DNA of 64,000 nt from Histoplasma ohiense (GCA_017607445.1 JAEVHH010000005.1:3725001-3789000); one strand, 5' to 3'. Positions 45,682 to 59,229 are shown, counted from the stretch's first letter. Made by a program: numbers and translations. The notes: generated by a model not told the origin, from the letters alone.

Positions 45682-48015
45682 GGCAGGTATGAACATTTAG
45701 GTAGCGAGGTGTGCTTTCTGGCTCATACTCGGCGCCATTCCCTGTTGACATGCAAGATACCCAAGCTTTGCCAATTGCGTGTTTCTTCAAGGGGAATCAA
45801 TAACTAACTAGTTAGAAGGCTGAAACATTATGTAATAAAAATGAGTCGTCTCTTGGGGTGTGGAAGGAAGAGTGTGCTGTCTGAAATCGTTTACTGATGA
45901 GAGGGAATCGGGGTACAGTGACGTAGAGGACGTGATTTCTTTTAGGATTTCTTTCATGCTTGTTTTTGATAGTTAGTGCCCTAGCTGCTGGTCTTTCGTT
46001 TGGCTGATTGCTTGGTTGGGAATTTGAGCAACTGTCATTTTTCTGTTCGTTCCCAGTTTGAATGCGTAACAAGTATTCCTCCAGAAGCAATAGCAATCTC
46101 CATCTATCTGGCAAATAAAACCTTTTTCCCCTTCCCTTCCCTTTTTATATATTTGGCACGTTGAAGAAATGTGCTGGAACACAACAGTTGTAAAAATTTA
46201 TAACCTTGTTAGCCGTTAGCCGCTTCCTAGCCGAAGGCCAGCCAATTAAACGCGGACCTAGTCCTAGTGTAGAATAGTAGTCAAACCAAAGCGCGGCAAA
46301 GCGGCTGCCATCGAAGTTTCGCGATCCGAACTTGACCATTAGTGTTCCTTATGGTCCTTATGTCGCTTCCATCCAAGACAGCCAGAGACTGGGCAATTCC
46401 TGCACAAGATGAGCGCGAACAAAGTGAGCGAGGAATCCCTGAGTTCCTGGGACAAGGCTAAGCCAGCATTCACGCAGTAAGCCCTCCCCTCCCTGCTGCT
46501 TCAGGCGTTGTTCAGGTGCTGGAATGGGCGGGATTCATACAGCACTACGAGTCACGTCATTACATTGGCTACGTCTCAATGTTACGAGCATTTTTTTTCT
46601 TCTTCTTTTGAGAGATTGTCGGAGACTAATTCCCAGCCACTAACCCACCTTTTTTTTTTATGCTTGGGTATTATAGCAAACCGGCAAGCGGGTTCTACGA
46701 CCCGTGTCAGGACTTTGCGGATCGAAGCATCAAATGCATGCGGCGCAATGGGAACGATAAGACGATGTGCAGTGATTATTTCCAGTGAGCAAAATTCCCC
46801 CATGAACTTGGTCATCATATATTATGCCCCCCCAAGAAGCTGCTTTGGTAGCCGCGAGAGCGAGAAATCGGTTTTGAGATTGAGTATCTTTTTTTCTCTT
46901 TCCATCATTGATGTTGCTGGATGGCGCGCTTACTGGTATAATTTTGGTATATTAGGGCATATCGTGATTGCAAAAAGGAATGGGTATGTGAACTTTTACA
47001 CGTCTCGCGCCCGATTTGAGGTTGGGGACTAGCAGCTTTCGCAATCCCTAGCTGTGGCCTGCAGACACATTGGGGACAGTGGCATTGTTTTTGGTCACTC
47101 CTGCGGATCATCCGTGACTGTTCAGACATTCAGGTCCAGTAGTCTTAACTTTTTGAGCCGTTGAACTAATATACATGGTGATGTTACAGATGACCCAGCG
47201 GAAAAAGAGCACCTAGAACCTCTCCACATTCCCACGACCTGTGCTCCAATATAGTGAGGAGAGGAAACAGGTTTTAGAAAGTAAAAGGGAAGAAAGAATG
47301 AAGCGACACTCCGGGGAAAGGCGTGGGATGTCAAGAAAAAGCTGTCGAGATACTGGACTCCTCGCGGAACGAAAATTACAATGAATCACGATACACACTT
47401 AGAATTACGCCCACAGCATAAATAATGAGCATGGCGTAAAAGTGAACCAAATAATTCACTTTTAATGGAAAAAAGATAATATTACCATATAGCAAATTTT
47501 TGGAGGATGGACTCTAGGGTTGAAGATGTGGGCACATGCAAGACGAGTCCTAGCAAACTCTGGTTCAAAGTAACCGACTTGGATGTACAGCTCTTTCATA
47601 GAAGAACTCGTTTTGTTGTTTTTGGAGCTGCGGCTGGGATAAATTGGGGTAATACGAATAAGCAGTCCATCCTTCCTTCGAGGTGTTGCGAAGCTCCTCG
47701 CCCCCGTCCCAAGATCTAAATTAAATATACCCTCCTGTTCGACCCGTCAGTCCTAAGTGCCATCTTTCGATGGATGGCTTCTCGCAACAACTTCTAAATT
47801 AACGGCTTTCCATTCAGTGTCAATGATAGCTAATTGTCTGGTTCGCTCAGGGGCTTAGCTTCTTTGACTCTATTCATCATTCCTGGACCCTTCTAGTATC
47901 CTCCACTTTTACAATATTCAGAAATTTTACACGCTCTGCCATGATGGGCACCATTTCTGGAGTGTATTAAAAGAACACATTTTCGCACCCTTGAAGATGG
48001 CGACGGCATTGGAAA
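45682..48015. other. Gene-poor region, 2.3 kb
   Basis: Between the 171-aa gene and the stop of the AAA ATPase. A 174-codon frame at 46508-47032 begins at a TTG, shows no motif and spans T-runs. I see no gene here. Confidence 0.5.
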
Positions 48016-51000
48016 TTACCAAGCTTCGTCCTCATCTTCATCACTAGACTCGCCAGACTCCACCTTCTCGCTCTTCGCGCTTTTGCTTTTCAACTTTGCG
48101 AGCTCTAGCTTCAACTTTAAGCGCTCAATATCATCTTCTGAGGATTCGTCGTCTTCCTCATAGTCGTAGCCTCGACCCTGCGGTAATCCAGAGTTGCGTC
48201 TATTGATACCACGACGAGGCGGTGGTGGGTTCCTCTTGGAACGGCCACCTTGCATTGACTGCTTTCCGGAAGGTGATTCGTAATTGTCCTTGCGAACTTC
48301 CTCTCGCTCGGCCAGGATCCCGTACGTGTCTTCCTCCTGGATCCCATGGATGTTACTAATATAGTCGTCAAAATGGGCGCTGGTCTGTGCTATGCGCATG
48401 AAATGCGACGCCTTGACTAATGGCCGTTTAAGCTTGGCGCTCTTTTTCCCTTCACGGAAGTCCCAATTTGCAAGAGCTAACGCGGTCTGAAAAGCATTTT
48501 TGATTTGTCGACCGTTCCAGCGGCGGGAGGGTTTATATTTATTCTCCTGCCAGTGTTTATTAGCGAAACGCCTAATTTTTTCATCCTCGACATCGATATC
48601 TCGGCCGTTCTTCATGATGTGCCCAAGATTTTTCTCCCAAATTTCTTTTGTTGAAATCTCGTCCAGTTTTGGGTAGTAGAGACTCATATGAATGCGGGAC
48701 CTGAAGGCTTCGTCGAATTCGCCAACGCGATTTGTTGTCAGAATGATGACTCCAGAGTAATACTCTAGAACCCGGAGGAAGACTATATAACGATTAGTGC
48801 CCATCCTGTTGCTGTCAATAAATTCCCCCATGTGGAAACATACCGGAAACAAGACTGTTGCGTATTATATCCCCTTTTTCTCTTTTCGCGAGGAAAACAT
48901 CCGCCTCGTCGAGCAACAATACACACCTCCACCTGTGGGCCAAAACACAAAATGATTCGAGGGTCGCCTCTGCAGTCTGGGCAGTAGTACCAATATCTCC
49001 GCAGGTGATCGGTAACAATGGCCGTTTTAACTGGGCGGCTACACACTCAGCCGTAGATGTTTTACCAACTCCAGGAGCGCCATGCAAAAGGATGATAAGC
49101 CCTTTGCCTTTACCCGGAACAGCGTCCATGGCAAGCGGCCCGTTTGTCCCATCGGGATTGACCGTTTCTTTCTCGGGCTGTTCGACCTGGTTTTTAATTA
49201 ACGCTTGAAGTAGCATTCGGTGGCCCTCTGGTAGAACTAGATCCTCAAACCTCGCCCGTTGGACCTCTTCCCCCGTTGCTGGTAAATCTTCGACCTTATT
49301 GATATCAAGAGGAAGCCACTTATGATCAAGGAGACCGTATCCGTAAGCTCGATAAGGAAAAAGCATCAGATTGTCATTCGGAATGGGTTTCTGCTGTAAT
49401 GTTCGGAAGTCTAGAAGGTCGGTGGTTCGGCGGAATTCATTTTGACGATCTTCTTCGAATTTGGAGTCGTCAAAGACGTCTGTAACCCAATCACCGTCCT
49501 CTTGATCAGGCAGCGGATCGAACGTCTCCCTCTTGTCCTGTGGAGTTGCTCTAGCAATGGCGCCAGACCCAAATTTCAAGCTTCTCCCAAACCGGTACAC
49601 CTTTTGTTTAAAGTGCTCTACCCCCGCTGCTTGGTCTACCACTATTTCACTATGCAACTATTATTTTATTATTATCGTGTCAATATCTGGATTTTACGAA
49701 TTTGAAATGTGGAAAGAGGCAGTGCTAACCTCGGTTTCTTTTATTATCCAATTGTTGTACCCTTTGGTGGTTTGGTTGCCCTCCTGGACTGTAGCTCCTG
49801 AGTATTTTTTATGGGTCCCAGGGACAAGTTCCGCAAAACGCCGCCCTCTTTGGATGAGCGACCGCTCTATTTGTTCGCTTTCTGGCCCAGGAAGCAGCGG
49901 AAAAGGTATCAGAGATCTGATAGGCTTCGTACCTTTGAAAGGTGGAATGGCAAATCTTTTCGATCGGGGCCCAAATTTGGTCCCATCGAAGTCGATATAG
50001 AAAGCGTCAACGATAAAACATGTCGTGTCCATGCCGGAACATTTGATAGCGTCACGGCACTTCTCTTCGTTTTCCGAATCTGAATCCCCGATATGGTCAA
50101 TTATACCAACGAAGGAAGCTTTGTAGCCGCTATCGAAGTAGGCCCTTCCGCCGCTGATATTCAAAACACGATAAGCCTGACGAATGCTTTGATTGTCATC
50201 CGAACTTGAACCGAGAACGACATCTCCTGGTTTAAACAACAGCCATAGGTGCTCAAAGGCAATCTCTGTGATGTCCCCGTTGGATATTCGTCGTTTAACC
50301 TCAAATATATCGTGCAAATCTGTATCCATGAACTCCACAAGGCAACGAAGCTCATCCCTTTCTCGTCTCGCCCGCGTTGCTGCTGTTCTAGCGTTGTTTG
50401 TCTCCTCGACTTGGGTGACAGGAACCGGGCTTTGCTGTTCTGGTTTAGTGGCCTTTTTTTCAGCTCCTTTGCTAGTTATATTGACATCAGGAACAGGGTT
50501 CTCCCGTGTTGTTTCTCCAAGCTTAGAAGCGGCCTGGTCGTAGGCCATTTCGGCATCCTTGAGGAATTGTCTAATGTCGGATTCGTACATGACGAGGTAC
50601 TTGAACGGGCGGACAAATACGTTTTGCGCGGCAGTGAAGCTCTCACCAACGAACTGACTCAATACCTCTAAGAGGTAGGTTGAGTTGATGGCAAGGCGGA
50701 ATGGAATATCTAATTGTTTCGGGTCATCACTACTTGGATCAGAAATGTTCTCAGACGACTTCTTCTCCGCCATCCTTGATAGTTTATAACCCTGTCTCCG
50801 TAGCCGAGTTCTCGCATTGGCTTTCGAGGAAACAAGAAGGACGCTCTGCTGAAGATCGATTTTACCCTCCTTTTTGATCTTTCGCCAATCTCCTGGTGAA
50901 ACTCGCTTGATACCAATTTCTTGAAGATCCGTTTCATCCTTTGGGTCCTTCGGTTTTGGAGCTGCAAGATCCTTGGTTGAATCGTCGTCACTGGCGCGGA

Positions 51001-51281
51001 TTGGGTGTTCAGAAAACGTTTCTCCAAGGAATGGGAGAATGCTCTTACCTCTTCTTTCTGGCAAGTAGTTCCTTTTGACCATCTGCCAAGGTCTTAAGTA
51101 TATGCTTCAAATCGTTGTCCACTGGAGCGGATCGACACTGGTCGCAATGCGCCTCCAATTCACTTTTAGTCCTCTCGCTTTCGGGTGTAGGAGGCGCTGC
51201 AATTCCATTTCGTTCACCATCTGCATCACTGCTCGAAACGTCTGAAGACCCTTCTGGACCGGGATGAATGGCAGCTAACAT
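48016..51281 (-). CDS. AAA+ ATPase with long fungal N-terminal region (DUF7025-type)
   Basis: Exons on the minus strand are 51281..51049, 50990..49730, 49657..48844 and 48782..48016, for 1024 aa. The third junction is uncertain: donor GTTAGC with acceptor AATAATAG, or donor GTAAAA with acceptor GCATAG; both keep the frame. An in-frame Met 38 codons upstream (51395) is an alternative start. The N-terminal 500 residues contain the beta-rich domain found before fungal AAA modules (FEHLWLLFKPGDVVLG, CFIVDAFYIDFDG). The AAA core has Walker A GAPGVGKT (about 691-698), Walker B CVLLLDEADVFLA (about 745-757) and an Arg-finger region TNRVGEFDEAFRSRIH. The tail is charged. The family is expanded in filamentous fungi, with no established role. 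It is divergent from the STAND-like gene. Confidence 0.85.
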
Positions 51282-51841
51282 GATCAATTGAGAGTCGGAG
51301 TATAATGTCAGAAACACAAGTGGATGATTGTTTACTTGCTTTAATTTTGCATAAAATTGCCCAGATAACTCGAGGGAATTTCTGCTCAGTTTCATAAATT
51401 TGTAGCTCTTGAAGATCCAGGTGCGGGGTCAAGTTAGCAACCTCAAGCTCATGGAGCAGGCCAATTTTGGGCTGCAGGTTGTTCGCTGGAGCCACGACCC
51501 CATTGTTTCTAGCGTGGGATAACTCGGCATATTTATCCAATGCTCAATGGTGCAATCCCCACATGGAATTTCAATCCAGTCTGGCATGGACGAATGCCGT
51601 GTTGAACGTCGCCGAGCCTTGTCGAGCCTTGTTCAGCGTTGAGGACAAAACACATCCGACAAATCTGAGGCTCCGTGCGTCAAGTTCAAGATACTGACCC
51701 CTCAATCAACCCCGCGAGGTTGGTGCCACAAGCACAAAATCCTGAAAAAAAAAAGAAAAAAAAAAATTGACATATTGTTTCTGAAGAACGACATTTAACT
51801 CTTTACCGATATTACATTAGCCGTGGGCTCCGGACCCCAAA
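51282..51841. promoter_or_regulatory. Divergent promoter of the AAA / STAND-like pair
   Basis: About 560 bp between the two start codons. It contains an A-rich tract at 51745-51770 and a duplicated CCTTGTCGAGCCTTGTTCAG-like unit near 51613-51637. The close head-to-head arrangement suggests shared control. Confidence 0.45.
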
Positions 51842-54194
51842 ATGCCATCAATTAAATTTAGAACTACAGCCAGTGAAGCAAGCAATAGTATGAATAGTCA
51901 TGACGCTCCTCCTTCCCGTCGACGCCTTGGTGGGCTTGCAGACTTGTATCTGCGAAAAAGACTTACCCGTGATTCGCATCCTGCTCTGAAAGCAGTAAGA
52001 GATGACGGAGAGGCGACCAGCGATATGTTGCTGGTTTCCACGGCTCCAGGAACCACCTCAGACTTATCGCTCGTTCAACAACAAAGCCAAAATGGGATAA
52101 ATGAGCAGATTGAATCGGATGATGAGGGTGATGTGCTGTATGCTGCACCGTTATTCCCACATATTCTGATCGCTTTTTCTGAGCTGACCTTGCATGCAGG
52201 CAAGATCTGTACATAGATGTTGAAGCAGAAAATAAACGCTTCAAAACGGCATTGGAAGAGTACGAAAGTACAACTGCCGGATCGAAATTCCAGACAGACG
52301 TCACAACAAAATCGGTACACACGTGGGAGGAAGTTCTGCAGGCGATTAAAAATGCATCAGATGAATACAACGACGTATCTGGATTTTGGGGGCGGATAAG
52401 AAAAGGACTCCGTAGCTTCGGAAAAAACCACAAAGCCTTTAAGGCTTGGGCGAGCATTCTGCCGTCACAATCGCATTACTTTTCTCTGCTTTGCGCAGGT
52501 TTCAAACTCATATTAGGGGTTTGTACCGTCCTCTTTTGCCCCGGAGTGTTCTCCACTAAAACTGCTAGGCCGCGGCACGCTTGCACGATCTTCGAACCGA
52601 CATCAGCGACGCCTTAACGGAGATTCCACTCCTCATATCGAGCACACATAAAGCCTTAGGTATCTTCCGAAGGTCGAATGACCTGCGTCGATCCAGCGCG
52701 GCTCTCTATACCGCTACAATAGCCGCCTTACACCACATCGTTGTGTGGTATAAGGAAAAAGCATCGAGTATGTGCTCCTGATAAAGCACACGAACCGCTG
52801 ACTATTTAGGCTTACTGGCGTTTTAGAAAAGTTATTCCGCAGCATCTTCAAACAAGATACCTACGAAAAGGAACTGAGCGATCTCCTAAAAGCCGTCAGA
52901 GACGAAGCTAAAGAGTTTGAACGGGTTGCTCAGTTATGTTCGTATGATGCGATTATGAATGCAAGGAAATTGATCATGAACCAAGGTGATGAATCGCGCA
53001 AACACCGTGAGATCGTACTGGGCTACTTTGACCAGTCGAGAAATGAGTTTCAGGATTTCCGGGATGATTTCAAACTGGCAGCTGGAGGTGTGAATCGAGA
53101 GGTCAAACTGATAAGCAATGAGGTTTCACAGCTGCGTAGAGTCCTTGCTGGGTTTCTCAGCAGCAATGCTCGAATGGATTTCAAAATACAGGATGGTTAG
53201 TTGAATATATAGGCAGGAATTCAGTGTCCGCTCATTTAGCTGACCTTGATTTAGTCAGAGGGCCAATGCTTCCGTTGCGCAGGGCAGTGTCGGAAGCCAA
53301 TCTAGTGCAAGGTACGGAATCAGGGGGAAATGATTTCAAATATACAGGAATCAAAACTCACTTACGGCCATAGATTACCTTGATGCGAAAAATGAACTGC
53401 TATCGGACTTTGACTATGAAAGCTCCGTTGTGCGCAATGACATTGATGCAAGTCTTGAAGCCATCTGGGCGTTGCCACGATGCGATCAAGATCGTGCAGT
53501 TGCAGTCATGCAATCACCGAAGCTGCATTCCTGGATAACCGAGTCCAGTTCTTCGGCTCTCCTGGTCAATTTTAATGACCCCAAGAAGACTGCGTCGACG
53601 TCTTTCATTTCCGCAAAATTAACGCATTCGATCCAGTCAGATGTCATAGATCCGCATTATCCCAGAAATATCTTTGCCTTATTTTTTCTTTGTGCAGAGC
53701 ACATACGCCCAGACGACCCCGACTATGGGGTCAGCGGAATGATGCGAAACCTGATCGGTCAACTCCTCATTGCCTACCCCGATTTTGGAATGAGTGTCAT
53801 CAAGCAAATCCAACGAACAGGTCAAGATGACATCCGCAGCCTGTGTCAGATTTTCCATATGATGATCGCTCAACTGCCACCGTATGTAACAGTTTTTTGC
53901 ATCCTTGATGCGATTACCGTATATGAACAGATCGGCTTGCTTCACGAAGAAGGAGAATATGCAGTCCAAGAACTCATGTCCATGGTGCAATGGACCAAAG
54001 ACCATGGTTGTGATTTCAAGATTTTGTTGACGAGTGCATGGAATAGCCATGTCTTTTATAAGTATGTACCAGATCGGCAGAAAGACATCATTTGGATACC
54101 AGCGAAGGTGCCCCCGCAGGGCGGCTTTACAAGAATGAAATGGGATTCTAGTGTTGCGTCGGGTGTTGGAATGTTGACAGGCCCACGTCGCTGA
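51842..54194 (+). CDS. DUF7708-type STAND-like protein with degenerate NTPase core
   Basis: Six exons, 51842..52137, 52200..52518, 52569..52767, 52827..53195, 53255..53311 and 53374..54194, all close in frame for 686 aa. Residues 130-280 are a helical DUF7708-type domain (VHTWEEVLQAIKNASDEYND, then FKAWASILP, FKLILGAAARLHDLRTDI). A coiled-coil linker follows (DDFKLAAGGVNREVKLISNE). The last 250 residues resemble an NTPase core of fungal NLR-like proteins: after LHSWITESSSSALLVNF, where a P-loop would be, there is no GxxxxGK[ST], while a Walker B-like strand remains (YVTVFCILDAITVYEQIGLL). No C-terminal repeats. One donor is weak (GTTTGT). The function is unknown; a role in recognition or signalling is inferred from architecture only. 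Confidence 0.75.
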
Positions 54195-54525
54195 CATTGG
54201 TTGGAGAATAGGAGTTTCACTTGTTTAAATGACCAAGCTGGGGAATAGCGATACATAAAGTGAGAGATTTGCTGTAGACAATAGCACCAAGCTTTCGGGC
54301 GTTCTCATCCAAATTCATTGTATTCGACTAAGCTTGAATAGTCTAAGTTCTGATACACTAGGCTTCATTAGGCAAGTTGCTCGGCTAGCGCGACCTTGTA
54401 TCTTTCCACGGGAATTATCTAGGAAGAGTACATCGGCCAATCTCCCACCAAAGCTAGCCCCGCCTGACTGACATCCTCCCACCTGGATTTCCTCGCACAG
54501 CAGCTCTACCCGACTGGTCTTCGCC
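54195..54525. other. Tandem intergenic region
   Basis: About 330 bp between the STAND-like stop and the NatB start, presumably the promoter of the latter. No additional feature. Confidence 0.5.
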
Positions 54526-57500
54526 ATGTCCGCCACCGCTGTTTTCGAGCGCCGGAACAAGCAGATCCAAGATGCCATCGACGGACAGAATCTCAAACAG
54601 GCCTTGCAGCTCTGTGAAAAGCGACTGAAGAAGGGCGAGGATTCGCATTTCCTGAGGGTTAGTTTGGACATAGTATCTTGCAAGTTCATTGCTCTTGTTA
54701 AAACACTAATACAATGTGACTATATATGTTTGTATGTGATATACATAGGCGTGGAAAGCGTATATTCTTTTCAGCCATGTAGACGACGTTCATCGGCGGC
54801 GGGGCATTTCGGAGACCCTCGAGCTATGCCGCATGGAACCCCCTGTTTCCGATATAGAAGCGCTGAATATTCTGTATACCACTCTTAAGGGCCTTGATGA
54901 GCATGTGGAAATGACGCGCGCGATATGGGAGAGAGCAGCAAAGGCGAAGCCACAAGCGCTAGATATTCAATTGAGATGGTTTAATCTGGCGTTGGAGAAA
55001 GGCGACTGGAAAACTGCACAAAAGGTCCGGGGAAAAAAAAACACAATTCTTATCCGCTGGCCCCCAAAGCTATCCTCTCTTCGAGTTTATACATGTGAAT
55101 CAATTATTATATATATTCGTCTATGTATTAGAGGAACCAAACTGACATGACCCATCCCTAGGCAGCTATGAGCTTGCAAAACAACTTCCCCAAAGAGCGC
55201 AAATACTACTTCTGGGCCACATTCATGTGCTACCTCATCGCCATCGACCCTGCGAATTCAGAAATGGACCGCAAACTCTTTGGCACGCTTGCTTACCGTA
55301 TGATATTAAAAGCTGCCTCAAATGTGCCAACTGACCCGGTATGAATAAACCACTCTGGATACTTGCCCTCCTTTCTTCTCGAGTATAAACCTGCGAGGCT
55401 CATTCGTTTTCCTTTCCTTCCTTTATAGAAAGAGCTATTAAGCCCATCAAGAGCAATTCAAACCTCTGAAGAATTCTTCCTGTTGATCAAGATTTTTGAA
55501 ACACAAGGGCAGCACGAAGAAATTGTTTCTTTCCTTAACAGCAAGCACTTAGGCATAGAGTCCCGCATTTGCCAGAATGATTGGTCATTTGTTCGTGCGA
55601 AAATTGCAGGTCTCGAGAATGCAGCATTGTGGGATGAAGCGTTGTCATATACACGGGAGCTGCTTGCCCTTCCGGCTGACCTTGCAAATGGTTCAAGAAC
55701 AGCGGCAGCCCAAGAGAAAGATGATTGGCAAGTTTGGGGCCTCCTTCTCGTGGCCACTAAGAAATTGGATAACAAAGAGTACGTGCTGATCGTCCACATG
55801 AGACTTTGTTACTCACAAAAGGCTGACAACAAGTTTTATTTTTTGAAGGATATCACGGGAAACCCAGGAATTTATCGCTGCTTACATTAAAAGGCAACCG
55901 AAATCACGGAATGCCCAGTTGGCGGCCCTTGACTTGACAGAGCAGCTGATTGCGATCAAAGAACTATCTCCGGGAGACCTTCTCGCTAAATGCAGAGAGT
56001 ATTTTGACAGTAATTGCACTAAGCTCTATTGCTTCCACGACCTGTGCAAGTATCTGATTAAACTTGATCGGTCGATGCAAGACGAATTTCAATTTCATGT
56101 TTCTCAGAAGGTTATTGCAGATCAGAGTGTGGATGATCAGAAAGAGGTGAAGACAGAATTTCCTTCCTTTTCGGCTTTCTTGTGACACCACACTAAGCCG
56201 GTTTATATTCTAGGTTTCCGACCCTTTCAAAGGCGTTGCGACTATCAATGCTCTAAAATATGAATACTGTTTCCAGTTTTCATTCGAGGGTGACAAAAAA
56301 CTCTCAGTACAGAAGGTCGAAAATTTCGTGTCTCGGTGCCTTCGTATTTACCGAAATACCGATAGACCTAACCAGCACTCAGCTCCATCTACCATCGAGA
56401 GCCAGCCAAGTGACGATCTCTGTCTTCTAGCGGTCATGGCCTTAATTAGATTCCACCAAACAAATATTGGGTCTAAGCGTGATGCTCCTCATCCTGCATT
56501 AATCCAAGCCGCTGCACTGATAGAGAATTTGCTTCTCAAGTCACCCCATAACTATGAAGCTCTACTCCTTTTAGTTCGGATATACCTCCTCCTGGGCGCG
56601 GGCTCCTTGGCTCTAAAGTCGTTCCATAGATTGTCTCTGAAGCAGATGCAATATGAAACGGTAGCACATAATCTCTTTACCCGCCTCGCATCGACGCACC
56701 CCCATGCTGCTCCACCGTACGAAGGATTAGAGGTGAAGGATTACGATCCTCAAAGTGCCATGAGGCATGCATTGAACTTTTATCGAAATTCTGAAACTGC
56801 GACTAAGTATTCGAGAAACGTTGGCCTAGAACATGGAAGCTATGTTAATGTGGCTGGGAGCATTGATCTCCAAAAGAGCCTTAAAAATAGCATCTGTAGA
56901 AGAATGTGGGCATTGGAAACCCGGAGGATTGGGCGGCTGGTTGGTGGCGATTCGGTGGGACAATATGATCATATTGGTAAGGTTCAAAGTCTATGTGATA
57001 TTTTCCTCCCAAGAATATCCACCATAAAACTAACAATATATATATCATATTTAGTCTCCGACATTGACCCAGTTGTTGACAAGCGCAACTTTGATGGCTT
57101 TCCGAACTGTGAGCTTCCTGGCAAACCCAGCTTTGAAGAACAAGTCCGGCTCGGACCCAAGCCAGGGGTATGTTCGTTTTAATCAACATTTCTCCTCGGT
57201 TTACTAGTCAGTGGAACTAATGCCTGGCTGAAAATGAATAATAGGCCCAAGCAGTAAAAGCAATGACCATAACCGACGTCCTATTCGATTTCTTAATAAA
57301 AAATAGCACCACCAAAAAGACGACATCATCTTCAACATCAACACTGTCAAGTATTGATCTATCGCGTTACCTTGAGCCCGACCTTGATATCCCTCTCCCA
57401 GAAACGGAACTCACTGCCGCTGAAATAGAAAATACAAACATCCACCTCACCCTCCTGAAAGCCCTCGCATCCCTAGCCAGCATCGACACCAAACAATCCT

Positions 57501-58177
57501 CTCCACAAACACCCATAACGACTCACCTTGTTACCCTTGAATCATTCCTAACCGAAAAGCTAACCATGCTATCCTCCACACCCATATCCACTTCCATCCT
57601 CCCAACAACCATACCCCTCGCATCTGCTATCAAGCAACAACCCGCCACGACTCCGTCTTCCATCGGCCCCTCCTGGCTCTATCTCCACACTACAATCTCC
57701 CTCCTCGAAACCTTAAAAGCCACCAACTTATTCCTCACCTTCCTCTCCCCACAATCATCAACAACAACAGGAAAACCCGATCCCCCCGCCACAAAATCTA
57801 AAAAATCCCAAAGTCAACCCCTCCCAACAAAGGAAACCGTCGAAAACCTGCACAACCTCGTTGAGCAGCTCGTCGACGTTATCCGCCGGAACACGCGCTT
57901 TTTGAAGATGCAAATTGCCGAGTCTGGAATGTTGGGGGAGTTGGTAGAGTGGGTGAGGGGGGAGTATGGCTTTGAGAACAACGGATGTAACAGTGGTGGC
58001 GATGGTGGCGATAACGACGATGGGGATGCGGTGGGGGAGGCAGAGTCAGTGGGCACAGTGAGGAGGGAGATTGAGGAGTTGATGGATACGGCGTCGTTGG
58101 AGTTGTTTTGCGCGTCATTGATGGAGAGTTGGGATGAGTCGCTTGACGGGGTGTTAGGTTTGTGTGCGGTGGTGTGA
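54526..58177 (+). CDS. mdm20: NatB N-terminal acetyltransferase auxiliary subunit Mdm20/Naa25
   Basis: Eight exons, 54526..54657, 54749..55024, 55162..55338, 55429..55778, 55849..56146, 56214..56976, 57055..57167 and 57245..58177, close in frame for 1013 aa. The N-terminus reads SATAVFERRNKQIQDAIDGQ and LKQALQLCEKRLKKG, the first TPR-like helices. Helical repeats go on through YRMILKAASNVP and LLVRIYLLLGAGSLALKSFH. Mdm20/Arm1/Naa25 anchors the catalytic Nat3/Naa20 to the ribosome, and NatB acetylates Met-Asp, Met-Glu, Met-Asn and Met-Gln starts. The donor of exon 2 is unusual (GTCCGG). The C-terminal third has a Ser/Thr-rich loop and an Asn/Gly/Asp-rich stretch (about 930-950). Length is near that of fungal homologues. 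Confidence 0.92.
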
Positions 58178-59229
58178 ATGTATACGCTTTTTTCTTTCTT
58201 TCTTTCCTTGCCTTTTCATTTTCATTTTCATTTTCTTGCTTTCTCTTTTTTATGATTGATTGCTTGTCCTCGAGAGTGTAGCTTCTGATGAATCTAGCCT
58301 TTTCTCTCGGAACGTAAGTTGGTTTGGCTTGACACAGATTTATACATACAAATTATATAATTACCAGACGTACCAATGGCGGTTGGGAGGATTACCACGG
58401 AATGAAATTGAGAGCTTGAAAAATAAGTTTCATTGGCATTTATAGAAGAATACCGGAGAGGTTTGTGGGGCATTCATTTCATTTATTCAATCCTTCGTTT
58501 TATTACTAGCTGAGGTACGACTACAATTTCCTGCTGGTTAAACCCGCCTGGGTAGCATCGTCCCCAGAAACATCCATTTCTATAGGGTAAGTAACTGATA
58601 AAATTGATGTCCGTCATTAAGCCCCCCGGGCTGTGTGTCCTGTATGTATTGCGGCCTGTTTTGTGCGAATGTATGGGCGCGTCATTCCTGCCCCCTGATT
58701 GCCCATGTGGGAGAGAAAGAATGAATAAGCTCAGCTCCTCAACTGCGTCTATTCCTTTCCTTTCAATACAACCAACCCCCCCTCCCCCTCGACCCACCAA
58801 CTATTTTCGGCACTGTCATATCATATCACCAATGGGATGGGTATGTGCATCACTCACATCTCCCCCGCCTTGTTCTCGTTGCACGGACAAGAACCAAAAC
58901 TTACGAACAGAGTGTGGAAAAATAATTAGTAACCTTGTTTTATAGGACGAGGTTTGAAAAATCATGACCAATCGGGATCCCATTTATCAGAATTTATCGA
59001 AGGTGCAGATAAAAACGAAAAAAGAAAAAAAAAATGAAATGAAATGAAATGAAATGAAATGAAATGAAAAGATAAAAAGAAAAGAAAAGAGAGGAGAGGA
59101 GAAAACACACGCCGGGCTTGGAAACCCGCTCTAAACAACCACCTCCCCCCCTTTCATCTCCTTTTCCTCCTCCTTCTTCTTCCTCTAACCCGTGAGACCT
59201 AAAAATAAACACAAACCCGAACCCATCGT
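58178..59229. other. Convergent intergenic region with simple repeats
   Basis: About 1.05 kb between facing stops. TTTTCATTTTCA-type repeats lie at 58212-58235 and a (GAAAT)6 tract at 59036-59068. No coding or RNA gene seen. Confidence 0.55.
59036..59068. repeat. (GAAAT)n pentanucleotide tract
   Basis: About six uninterrupted GAAAT units after an A-rich run, in the 3' region downstream of the proteasome beta-3 gene. Confidence 0.85.

Noticed and set aside
46508..47032. 174-codon plus-strand frame
   Set aside because: It begins at TTG, spans poly-T runs and has no recognisable composition or motif.
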